Shown here in pieces: positions 34,901 through 45,959 of a DNA stretch of 64,000 bases (its first letter is position 1; every line of letters starts with the position of its first letter). Where the stretch lies: assembly GCA_963969395.1 (NCBI GenBank), contig OZ017798.1, positions 17,910,173 to 17,974,172 on the forward strand, read 5' to 3'. Under the pieces are notes generated by a model. That model saw nothing but the letters and a program-made list of their open reading frames with translations, ran no database searches and was not told where the DNA came from. Both the position numbers and the translations under genes were made by a program. Source of the DNA: Pseudoscleropodium purum (Eukaryota > Streptophyta > Bryopsida > Hypnales > Brachytheciaceae).

Positions 34901-35603
34901 CAAAAGGAGTAGAAATTCATATTTGATAAGGAAAATTATGATTGTATTGGATATTGGCATGATCTTAAAATAGTTGCACCATAAACTGATACAAATTACC
35001 GAATTTTTTGAAAAAAAAAATTGGAGTCGCGAGATGTATTCTAAAGCCCATTATGTAAGCTTATAAAGTATAATTCACTAAAGTATTTGAGATTAGATAG
35101 AGCTACTGACTAATGTAATTTTCTATGGTTGGAGTTCACAAAAAAAGTTTTCATTTTTCATTTCCAATCAATTTACTAGTTTTTGATGATTTCTCTTGAA
35201 AAATACCCTTTGTCGTTGAAGGATTAATCACATGCAAAAAATTTGAAACAAATAGTGGATGAAACTCAAGAAACACATTTGGGAAGAATATGCAAGTGTA
35301 TGTAAAGGCAATGGTCTCAAGAAGTTGGCAAGCCTTAATGGGTTAATTTTAAACTCTGAGAGATAGTATGTCTAATCAAAGAAGTCGGTTGAATGAGGAT
35401 ACACCCTTATACCTTTTATAGTAAGTTAAGGTAGGGAAACCATTATAGACTCCCAAACCGAATTCAATTTAAGCTACACATAGTTCAACATTTCAAGTAC
35501 TGAAATGTTGAACTAGTGTAGCTAGATTCGCATTGATTTGGGTATGGAGTTGATAATGAGCTCCCTATTTTAGTATGAAAAATTGAAATACATGTTGGTT
35601 GGT
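31907..35603. other. Intergenic/upstream DNA with local duplications
   Basis: It starts with the upstream region of the glycosyltransferase-like gene. 32298-32352 has two copies of a GGGCTTYAACCAATCCAGG unit 33-34 bp apart. 33413-33705 is a diverged tandem pair about 185 bp apart, both reading GAAACATnnnCCAAAAnGAGTTACAT. 32980-34560 is less AT-rich and has frames of 70-107 codons on both strands (33903-34118 +, 34533-34856 -), none with a recognisable family. Confidence 0.4.
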
Positions 35604-36078
35604 TTAACCCCTAAAGTTCCTTGACTATACTTTTGCTAAAAATGCTCCAAAATTGCCATTTCTTGCATAAGTTTCAAATTTTTGAAAAAAAACATTTAGG
35701 ACCTATGTAACTATAGGATCTTGTAGTACATTGGTTTGAAAAGATGTGGAAAAAATTTCAAAAATTTCCAATGTGTAGATTGCAAGATATTAGCATTTAA
35801 AGTGACAAAAATCATTTTTTTTTATCTTTGCAAAAAAACAGGCAGTTGCACTTTACAAGGTCACATTTGCATGAAAAAATGTTTAAAATGGCGGTGCTTC
35901 TTTGGATTCATTATTCAAGGCATGTTGGCTACATGCTTGAAAATTTTCAGATCATTTGGAATTGTACAACATGTAGGAAAAAAATAGTAAGTAGAGAATG
36001 ATTCAAAATACTAAATTGTTAACAATCTTTTTATGGAATTGAAAAATCCCAATCCCAATGGTTGTAATGTTGTAATAA

Positions 36079-36695
36079 GGTGAATGCAAGAAACATTAGT
36101 ACTATTTTGTGTCACACTTGCAATTTCTAAGTTGTGATTGGCCTTATCTTTTGCAAATTGAAGCCAATGTACTTGAATTTTTTTGTGAAGATTAGCATTT
36201 AGACAATAATTAGGGAACTTATTTTTCAGAAATTTTAAAAAATCATTTTATATTTAAATTTAAATTTAGCTAATTTGTCACACTTTGCAATTTAGGGGTT
36301 TTTAGTATTGGGGACTATCCAAAACTAATGATCTAGAGTTGAAATTTTTGGGCTCTATTCCTACACTAGAGATACATGTGCCCACCAAAAATAACTTAAA
36401 AAAACATTATTTTATGTCCTCTACATTCATGCAAATAGAGCTCCTTTACAAATTAAAACATCAAAATACCTATTTTCATGAGATTTTGCAGTTTTCTAGT
36501 TCTCCTACTTAAATTTTTCTCTATGCTTTTCTTTCTCAAGGTACCTTCTCTTTAAAGATTTATACATGAAACATATTTTTCAAAAAGATTTCAAATTTTT
36601 TTCAAATTTTTTTTCAAATTTTATAGTACTACTGAAAAAATCATGAGTATTGTGGCCAATGCAACAAAACTGGAAGGTGTTTCTTGCATTCATCC
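36079..36695. mobile_element. 617-bp MITE inside a TTAA element, 5-bp AATAA duplication
   Basis: It begins GGTGAATGCAAGAAACATT and ends TGTTTCTTGCATTCATCC. The termini are inverted repeats sharing TGAATGCAAGAAACA exactly. AATAA is present once on each side (36074-36078, 36696-36700), where the uninterrupted copies read GTAATAAACAATC, so the insertion point is exact. No coding capacity. Confidence 0.85.
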
Positions 36696-36841
36696 AATAA
36701 ACAATCTTCACCTAATGTTTTTTTATTTTTTTTCCAAAAATATTGAAAATTGAATATAATAAAAGACTTCAAGGTTATTTTAGAATAGAAAATCCATAAC
36801 TGCCTACAAAGTAAAACACCTCATAACTTTTGACTCATTAA

Positions 36842-37791
36842 CCTCTAAATGGTTTTGACTATGTTTTCTTCAAAATCGCTTCCAAACTGCCATTTCTAGT
36901 ACATGTATCAAAATTTAGAAAAAAAATGTTTTTGAACACATAAAATCATAGGATCTTGTAGTAAGCTTGTTTGAGAATATGTGAAAAAAAATTCAGAAAA
37001 TTCCACTATGTAGATTGCAAGATATCAGCATTTGAAGTGACAAATTTCCTTTTTTGACCTTGCAAAAATCCGGGCAGCTGCACTTCAGAAGGTCACATTT
37101 ATATGAAAAAATGTCCAAAATGGTTGCAACTATTTAGATTCATTTTTCAAATCAAGTCGGCTACATGCTTGAAAATTTTCAAATCATTTGGAATTGTACA
37201 ACATATAGGACAAAAATAGTAAATAGAAAGGAGTAGAAAATGATTCAAAATACTAAATTGTCAACAATTTATTTATGGATTTGAAAAATTCCAATCCCAA
37301 TAGTTGTAATGTTGAAATAAACAATCTACACCAAATGTTTTTATTTTTTTCCCAAAATACTGAAAATTGAGTTAAATAAAGGACTTCAAACTTCAAAGTT
37401 TGTCTTAGAGTAGAGATTCAATAATGACCCACAAATTCCCACAGACTAAAACTCCTCATAACTTTTGCTTCATTGATCAAAATGGAATGATTCAAAGCTT
37501 TCCAAGTATATATAAATCTAAAGAACCAATTTCAAATTTTAATTTCTTAAAAAATGATTTTTAAAGAATTTTTTTTTTTTCCCAGGTTGCCCGTCGAGTA
37601 ATGAAAAGTACATATCATACAATAACTTTTTTACCATGTAGTCAAAAGTTTTGAAAATTGTTGGGCCTTGAAGCTACCCCTTAGGCACATTTTGTGTTAA
37701 AATTTCAAAGATGATAAATAAGAACTCCATTCATAATGAGCTGCCCAAAATTTCTATGTTGCCAAAGAATGAAGTTTGGGCATTTTAGGGG
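36842..37791 (+). mobile_element. TTAA-type (piggyBac-like) MITE, copy 3, nested in copy 2
   Basis: A 950-bp element starting CCTCTAAATGG and ending CATTTTAGGGG, flanked on both sides by TTAA (36838-36841 and 37792-37795). The host element reads straight through once this insert and one TTAA are removed. It shows the target duplication of this family directly. Confidence 0.85.
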
Positions 37792-38186
37792 TTAATCAAA
37801 ATCAAATAATTCAAAGACTTCTATGCATATATAAATTTAAAAATTCAATTTCAAATTTAAATTTTTGAAAAAAATGAATTTTTCATATCTGCCTAAACTG
37901 TTGAAGTTGGGAAACAAACTACATTTTAGGCCATAACTTTTGACTCATATTTCTAAATTTCTTGAAAGATATTTCTTGTCCTCACCTTCTATTAAAATTT
38001 GGGCCGAAAATATAGAAATCTCTAGTCACATGCACTTGTCCCAAATTTTTATTTTACCAAAAAATGCAACTTGGTCCTTTAGGGGTTAATTCAAAACATT
38101 CCATATCATAACTTCTATTCATTCATCAAACCTTAGGAAATAGGTGCATCTAATACTTCAAAACTTTTTCCAAAGTAGGATGTTCT

Positions 38187-39275
38187 AAAAGCAACACTAC
38201 TCTAAAAGCAACCATTAACATAGAGGTACAATTTGCTTTTGTTTGAGTGTACCAATAGTGTACATTTCAAGAGGTGATCACTTTTAGTGTTCACTATGTT
38301 TCAACTTCAAAAAAATTTAACTAATTTCATGAAGGTCCATAAAATAAGAAATGGATTGGGTTTGATGCCAATTCCTTTTTTTTCTTCATACAAAAATTTA
38401 CTGAAAATTGTTTCAAGGAGTTCAGCTTCCCCCAAATGCATTCAGCTCTTAACTTTAAAGGCCCCTAGTAAAGAGTAGACTACCTTACTTTCTCTTTCAT
38501 CTTCAGTACTCTTAAAAGTTAAAATACCGAAACTGTTATTCTATGTAGAAAAGGCCAAAAGGACCCCATTATTGGACTTGGGGTGCCCTCTTCAGTTGAG
38601 TTGCTTGTGTGGTGAAGGTAAGGTAGGTGCTCTACAAAGCAACTGGGCTCTAAAAGCGTCCTCCTACACAGGTACAGACTGTGCTTATTTTTACTTTCTT
38701 AAAAATACCAATTGCTTTCATAAGTGTACCAACAAGGAACATACCGTGTAGGAACCTGCTTTCCCTTTGGCGGAAACTAAACTCCTTGAAAAAAATTCAG
38801 TAAATTCCTATAGGAAGAAAAATGGAATTGGCATCTAACCCAAGTTGTTTCATATTTTTTGGACCTTTGTGGGATTAGTTACGAGTTTCTAAAGTTGAAA
38901 CATAGTGGTCTCTAAAAGAAATGTACACCTTTCAGACATTGAGGAAAGTAAAATGTACCTTTGTGTTAGTGCTTGCTTGTAGAGCACCCTACCTTAAAAT
39001 GGACGCTTTTAAGAGCTTTATATAATTCTAATTTCAGACTTCATTACTAATTTTTCAAAGGTCCAAAAAATATGAATGGACTTAAAATAGACATGAATAG
39101 AAAGTTGGTCTTGGAGTACTAATGAGAACAATAGAGCTTGGTGTAAATTGAGGCCTATATGCCTAGGCACCAAGCACTAGTGTTCTAAGACCAACTTTTT
39201 CTACCAATGAGATGACAATCCCATTTTCCTTCCAAAGCATAAATTTATTGGAATTCTTTTTTAAGAAGTCAAATT
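38187..39275. mobile_element. Large foldback element with repeated arms
   Basis: The left arm about 38187-38450 (AGAGGTACAATTTGC, ACTATGTTTCAACTTC, GATGCCAATTCC, AAATTTACTGAA) recurs inverted at about 38745-38985, both close to 250 bp. A further partial copy in the left-arm orientation runs about 39040-39275 (AAAGGTCCAAAAAATATGAA, then GATGACAATCCCATTTTCC). Within it, 39097-39205 is a hairpin (GAAAGTTGGTCTTG against CTAAGACCAACTTTTTC). No coding capacity. A related worn fragment is at 22025-22170. Confidence 0.6.
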
Positions 39276-41209
39276 TTCCTAAATTGCATATCAATTCTAA
39301 AATGGTTACTTTATAGACTCCCTACCCTATGGATAGGTTCATTTTTAAACCCTTAAAAGTTCAAGATTCACTAGAAAAAGTCTATATTTCTTTTTATGCA
39401 CTTTTTGTAATGTCCACATGTTCTATGTTATATTTTATGTTATAACTATAATGTCTTGATGTTATGGTTGATGTTGTTGATATAAAAATAGGTGGATGTC
39501 TCAAAAATGTGTCAAAGCACATATAGGTTTCTTCTAGTTTTATTTAACTTCAAAGTTTTTAGGTGTCAATAAAACTTTGAAGTTAAATGAAAATACTATT
39601 TCTCTTAATAAATTTTTAGGTAAACGCCATATGGAATCTATTTTCAAAATCAAAAATTTGATTTGGAAAAAACTTATTTTTATTGGCAATTGTTTTCAAG
39701 GGTTTTGATTACAAAATTTTGATTTTCTAATGTAAATCACTCTTCTAGAGTTAAGCTCTCAAATGCTCTTGGAAAAAATCTCATTGAAAATTTACTTAAG
39801 TATAGAGTAGATTTAAAAAAGCTGTAAAGTGATTATTGTTATACATAATATATGTTTTAACCACATAAGTTTTTCATAACCACAACTTTAGATTTGACAT
39901 GTAAAGAAAGTACAAAGTTTTAATCCCAATATAATTAAATATTATAGGCTTTCTATCTATGTGTGATGTTGTATTTCTCTATTAGAGAATTTGATGTTCA
40001 AGACAACAAAAAATACTACAAATGTATATTCAAAAGCCCTCATCTTTTATCCTTATTCCATGCCATATTTTAAAATTTGATGTGGATAATGACATGGCAA
40101 TATATTGTATTTCTTCTGATGTAAATTTTTTGTAATGCATAGTAATAGAAGATTTCCAATTGTACAACTGAATGATGATTTTTAAAAATGCATTTAAGAA
40201 TAAACTTGAAACCTACATTTTGAGGGATTTTGACAATAAAATAGATTATAAATTCTACCACTATGTACTAACACCTTTATAATTATGTAAAAATTTGTAC
40301 ATTTGAAGAATTTTGAACCTATGGAATATTTCAAGTCAATAAAGAATTCTATTCTATTCGAAAATCTAAATCTATAATAAGTTTAAATTCTATTTAAATT
40401 CTATATACATTCCTCAATTTGTGAAGCTTTGATTCCCTTGAATCTATGAATCACTAAATCTTTAAATCTCAAAACCTATGAATTTCCAAATATATGTAAT
40501 CTTGAATCTACAAATTCTTAAATCTATGAAGTCCTAAGTTCCTAATCAAATCTTCAAATTCTTTTCTACAAAAGATCAAAAATTGCTAAATAATACAACA
40601 AAGCCTCAACTTGAAAATTTGAGAGAATGAGAGTGAGCCACAATTATTTTTGTCAAATTTCCAACCTAAACAAGACAAGCCTGATGAAAATATAACATAC
40701 AAGAAAAGATACACACAAAAGTGTAAGTTTAAAATCAATATAAAGTTTAAGTTGAAATGTCAATTGATTGTTGTACACAATTGCATACATATGTACAATG
40801 TATGCAAAACGAATGACAGAGGGCCAAATTTCACTGCGTATGTTCAAAATTGATACAAAAAACAAGTTTTAAAGACGCCCAATTCTGAATAGCACATACA
40901 CTACTTGCACTTATATAAAGATGAATTTCACAGCCAGACAAACCTACACTTCAAAATTTCTTTGACAACATGAGAATGTACTGTACAATTTCCATTCTTA
41001 CAAGCCAGGTCGAGCAGAAATAATCGGTGAGGTAACAAGAATCGCATCACTGGAATTCTAACGGTTATATGCAGTTTACTCCACACTCTTTTAGTGCCGT
41101 ATACCGATCCTTTCCAACAGTATTCCAAGTCTGCTCCTGAACTTGTAACGATCATGCGTTAAGGGGTTGCCGCTAGGAACCCAAAGATTTCATTGTAATT
41201 TACAACAAT
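39276..41209. other. Intergenic DNA with hairpin and dispersed repeat
   Basis: 39537-39593 is a hairpin with arms TTTTATTTAACTTCAAAGTTTT and its complement around an 11-bp loop. The sequence from there to about 39925 is related to 63275-63690 at the window end, a second dispersed family. 40330-40560 is a run of degenerate ATCTATGAAT/AAATCT units. The last 300 bp before 41209 is probably the 3' UTR of SQD2. Confidence 0.5.
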
Positions 41210-44200
41210 TCAAGATGCCAGTGGTTCGGGACGCTTGAACCACCCTGAAAAGCGGTTAGCCAGTTGCTGCTTCCTTCTTCGCCAGAACCATATAGCTGCA
41301 CTATATTCCTCGTTCCGTACTTGCCTTGTGCTTGCCCGCCAATCAAATTTCTCCACCTCTTCCCGACCTGCAAGGCAGATAAAATCCAAGTCAATCCAAA
41401 ATATCGTTTTGGATCTACAATACACCGGCTTATTTCGAGATTTCGCTGTTTCGATCCGATAATCTTCGCGTGTTCGTTGACACTCTAAAACTTGGAACAT
41501 AGCCTGCCAAATTTATCATCAAGCTTACTAATTCAAACAGGACACAAAAATCGGTCTACCGGAATCATCACTGTGTCTTCAACTCGCCTTGCTAGGCTTG
41601 TTGCCTCAATATCTAAAAACCTGTCTGTTAATGAAATGCTTCCTTACGCTCCACAACAGTATATGCCACACTTGCTGATCAACTTCATCGGAAGAACGAA
41701 ATCAGCAATGAATGACACAAGGAAATCTGACTTCGTTGTTTCCACTAGAGTTGACGATATATGACAATAATCCTCAATTTCATCGTGTAAACCACTCAAA
41801 AATGTGGTATATCCAATCAGCAACGACAATAATTCATGATGATAAAAGAAATTCGAAATAGTCACCTGCGCGGCCAACTCGATCTCGCAAATCTTGAGAA
41901 TTTAGAAGAACTTTCAACTTCTCAACACAGTCGTCAACGTCACCGGGAGTATATAAAAAGCCAGTCACTCCCTCCTGATTTACAATATCCGGAATTCCAC
42001 CTGCTCGAGCACAAACCACTGGGATGCCAGATGCCATAGCCTCCAAAACGACGAATCCAAGAGTTTCAGTCTCCGATGGTGTGATAAAGATATCGCCGCT
42101 GGCATAAGCTTGAGAGAGCGGTTCGCCTGACAGCATGCCTGTGAAGTGGACATTTTTGCCCTCGAACATTTGCTCCAAGGCTAGCCTAATTTGGTCCAAA
42201 TTTCAGGCAAAAATCAAACTCAATAGGAAGTTGAACAATGTCATCGGAGCAATATGAGAGGGATGCCATAATCGGCTTAGTGGACGTACACTGCCACATA
42301 AACGTAGACAGAATCGTTTTAGCTCCCATAAAATTGCTGCGTCATGACAATAGAGCTGACATACCTGTGAGGTCCGTCACCCACAAAGACTAGTCTTGCC
42401 TCTGGAATTCTCTCCATGACACTGTTACAAATCAGAAACAACTCAGAAGATCAGCTTTTCAAATACATCAGCTTCTGAAGTACTACGTCGTCCTATATTG
42501 CATCATTCAATATTGAACTTGAAAGCCATAAAACATCGAGGCCTACTCCAGGGTGGGTAGCAAAATGGTGGTACGAAGACTCACTCTACAAGGAATTCGA
42601 GATTTTTCTCCACCCCAAGTCGACCCACATGTACAATTGTAGGAGTGTCTGGCTTCCCATCACTGCAAAAACACAGCATATTTTTAAAACCCCTGAAAAC
42701 TTACTCCTCTACTGAAATTGACACTCTTCTCCACCATTTAATTGAAAGTGAATGTTTCTATGTACATGGCATTTAGACGAACTTGGACAACCTCGAGCTT
42801 TGGACTCAATTGGACGTCATCATCTTGTCGAAGTGTCCAACGAAGCCTAATCCGTACAAAAGGATCGAACTTGTCTTCAAGTGCTCCTCATACCCTGGAA
42901 AAATATGTACTTACGTAATTTTGAGACGCATCTCGGCACTCCGAAATCGAGGATTGAAACTATCCGAATCCACACCCCTTCGCCAGATACGGATCCTTTC
43001 AGCTGCATACACACATACAATGCGTTAGTCGAGATATTTTACGAACGACATTATCTAAATACTTCACTCCAGGAAATTTGTACGAGGATCCCCCCACTGG
43101 CAACGAAATGATCAAAAATGCATAACGAAATAAGTGTTGAGCGACTTCGTGACCAAATAAGGTTCAGGCTTTCTAGAAAATTCAGTAGCATCATTTCAAG
43201 AAAAAGCAGTTCAAAGGCTCACCAGTGGAGGCTCCGGCAGCTCTCAGCTCCTTTCCCAGTGCAACAGACATAACTAAAGTTAAGTCTGCTGCCCTGTGCA
43301 GAATTTCTGCCACAGAAATTAACTTATCAATGCCTTTCCACTTTTCACAGACTTTAGTTTCAAATTCAACAACGCCAGATATACAGCAAAATCATAGGCA
43401 TTCTAGTATGCCAAAATTTGAGGAGTCATGGAACGAGCAGAGATCGAACTCAAAAACATACGCGGCGTCTTCAAGCAAAGTAGGGCAGGGTAGAAAGGTA
43501 TGACTCACTGATGACTAGCCACATTGGCTTGACTAGCCAGCTGAAGGTGTACTTTGGAATGTACCTGCGGAACAAAAGTGACCAGGAAGTAACAAGTCAA
43601 GGAGAGACACGACTGGGTACTCAGATTGCAAAATTCTGAATCTTAGTCACTTTGCAATAGATCTGAACATTAGATTACAGGGATGATAGAAATTCAACCA
43701 GAAAAAAATCTAGAGGATAAAACGCTCACATGGGAACGTGTGTGTGATAAGCCATTACTACTGGAACCCCGACAAGCTTAGATATGATGAGGGCTCCAAA
43801 CACCTGCGAGATGCACAATACCCAATCTCTCAAGTACCAGACGAAAACAAATAGAATGCAACGTATGGCAAACAAGTTTGGGGCAGGCTAATGTCAACGA
43901 AGGACAGGCACTCCAGAGCAGAACTGCTCTGTTCTGGACTCGAGCAAGTGCTTCACAACATTGTCTCTTAGAAAGTTTCACAGCATCAAAGATTAAAGCG
44001 AATAAATATGGAGGACTACGATGAGGTCAGATTGCCCACATTCATCGCATTCGAAGCAACAGGGAAGACATACCATGATTCCAGGAGAAGATGCATGGAT
44101 AATATCGGGCTTGAAGTTCTTCACCTCCTTATATATGCGTGGGCTCAACGCCAGCGACATTGGAACAGCCTGGTACCAAGGGAGAGGAAAACTGCCATAA

Positions 44201-45757
44201 AGAAACGCGAAAACTGCTCACCATTACTGCGAATTACCACTGAGCTTGTCGAGGATTGCTCAAACGTCTCCAGACATGACGCAATCATGAGAAACACTTC
44301 GTGAGAAGAATTTTCGAGAACTAAGCTTAAAATTCTCGAGAACTCACATTAGAATTGTTTGAATGAAAATCACATGGTAACCGAAATAGATGTTTACCTC
44401 CAGGAACCAATGACTTTTGCACCATAAAATTCCTCGGGCACTCCATGATGCGTAGTGACAACTAGGACCTGCAAAGGTAAAGAAACGTGAAGAGCATGAC
44501 TAACATTGTGTTCGAAACAGCATCTCAAAGTGGAGTGAAGAGTATGGTTAGATCTCAAATATGTAACCAGAATGCAGGATACAAGAGAACTAATTATTAC
44601 GGTAAAGATCTTACAATACCTCTCTCTACAGTGTCCACTGGATTAAAATGTCCACTCTAACATTACAGAGCGATTTAAAATTCTATACTGACAAACTCAG
44701 CAAGAGAAATAGAAGCTCCAAACATTCATTTCTCATCCAGCAGTGCCATGATGGAGGGAATAAATTACATTACGCCTAGCAAGACAATCACAGTGCGAGC
44801 AAGTACCTCGTCTCCAAGTTCACGCAAGTAACGGATGAAGTTTTGGTAACGATTCTTGTAACCTGAGATATACCTGTATCATAAACTAGACAGACAAAAA
44901 ATCAGGCCAGAGAATTCAAAATGCTTCAGAACAGAAAAATGAAACTCAAGGCTTGATCTCCTCCTTACGAGTTTGGGAAACTCCTTCATCTTCACTCTTA
45001 CGAGTTTTCCAAACTACACCGCTTAAATTTCAATTCCTGCGACACTCTCTAATTAACTTTTGTCACTTTCTTATACTAGAATCATTTTTAATGACTGAAG
45101 AACAAAAAAAGGCATTTCCTTATCCAAATAGTCATTAAAAAAATGTATTATATTTTTAAGACGCAATAGTAAACAATTACTGCGTCTCGCAGTAACTAAA
45201 CTAAACGCTAAACACACGCGGAAAAGCGTTCAAATTATAAATTATTGAAACCTGAAACCTCACAGCCATCATACAGCTCCAACTCTTTCCATCAACGACA
45301 ATTGACAAGGAACAAATTCTCCACCAAAATTCGAAATGCAAGGCAACACGCACGAAAACGGAGAAGGCTCGACGAAAAGCACGACGCGTCGCGGCTCATG
45401 CGCCCACTCCTTGGCAAACGCCTCCTGCTCCACCGACTTCACAGGCGCAGAAACAAACGCTTCACCATTCGACGCCGCAGACGCCACAACCAAATCCTCC
45501 ACCTCCTCCGCAGCAACAATTCCTTTCCCTTTGATACCGCAGCTCCTCTCTTGCGCTATCAATCCGTATTTTGCATCCCTAGCGCCAGCAGGCGAGGGCG
45601 AGAATTTCAATGACATAAAGGCGTCAATGCGCAGTCGTTTTGTTCCCGAATTTCGAATTGGAGATACAAGAAAGTGCGAAGCGGAAGTGGAAGCTGTGGC
45701 ATTATTGTTGCAAGAAAGCGATGGCACTAGGCCGCAGGGAGCTCGCAGGAGCGCCAT
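41210..45757 (-). CDS. SQD2: UDP-sulfoquinovose:diacylglycerol sulfoquinovosyltransferase SQD2
   Basis: Complete gene, 12 exons, 524 aa. Exons: 45354-45757, 44807-44873, 44398-44468, 44074-44191, 43730-43803, 43509-43564, 43223-43306, 42915-43002, 42585-42662, 42365-42421, 41866-42185, 41210-41367. All borders are GT-AG and phase closes at each. The first ~90 residues are a Ser/Ala-rich chloroplast transit peptide. The GT4/GT-B domain starts at RRVVLFVEPSPFSY and runs through GYKNRYQNFIRYL, HGVPEEFYGAKVIGSW, YHTHVPMYIPKYTFSWL, VGRLGVEKN and GDGPHR. SETETLGFVVLEA carries the EX7E pair, Glu406 and Glu414. The tail has EKFDWRAST and YSAAIWFWRR. The enzyme makes sulfoquinovosyldiacylglycerol, the plastid sulfolipid that substitutes for phosphatidylglycerol under phosphate limitation. 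The near-uniform small exons and full motif set argue for a functional gene. Confidence 0.95.
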
Positions 45758-45945
45758 GGCGGGGGAGCAGAGGAGCAGAGAGTGGATTAGGAACGTTTTC
45801 CTTGTGTTCTGCAAGTCATGGGAAGACAGCAACTGAACGCTTTGTTATCTGGCGTAGAGGAGAACAAGTGCAAGGGCATATGCTTTGGTGCCGATGTGAG
45901 GAAGGGTGTAGGACCCGCGAGTGCGAAAGACGTGAAGAGCACCAA

Positions 45946-45953
45946 CTTATAAG
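45946..45953 (-). promoter_or_regulatory. Possible TATA box of SQD2
   Basis: On the minus strand CTTATAAG lies about 190 bp upstream of the SQD2 start codon, which would place transcription start near 45915 and give a 5' UTR of about 160 nt. Support is positional only. Confidence 0.3.
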
Positions 45954-45959
45954 AAGGAA

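Larger units (their letters stand above)
35608..38085 (+). mobile_element. TTAA-type MITE, copy 2, carrying two nested insertions
   Basis: The left end is TTAA/CCCCTAAAG at 35604-35616 and the right end CCTTTAGGGG/TTAA at 38076-38089. It is interrupted by a GGTGAATGC-type MITE (36079-36695) and a second TTAA element (36842-37791). Subtracting both inserts and their target duplications leaves about 902 bp, close to the 926-950 bp of the other family members, and the halves join collinearly with them. An 83-codon frame at 35736-35987 parallels the one in copy 1. Confidence 0.8.

Noticed and set aside
41492..41764. 90-codon plus-strand frame inside SQD2
   Set aside because: It falls in the last SQD2 intron (41368-41865), has no family match and no start context.
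45336..45836. Long plus-strand frames opposite SQD2 exon 1
   Set aside because: They lie antisense to the transit-peptide exon, whose minus-strand reading splices in frame into conserved SQD2 sequence.
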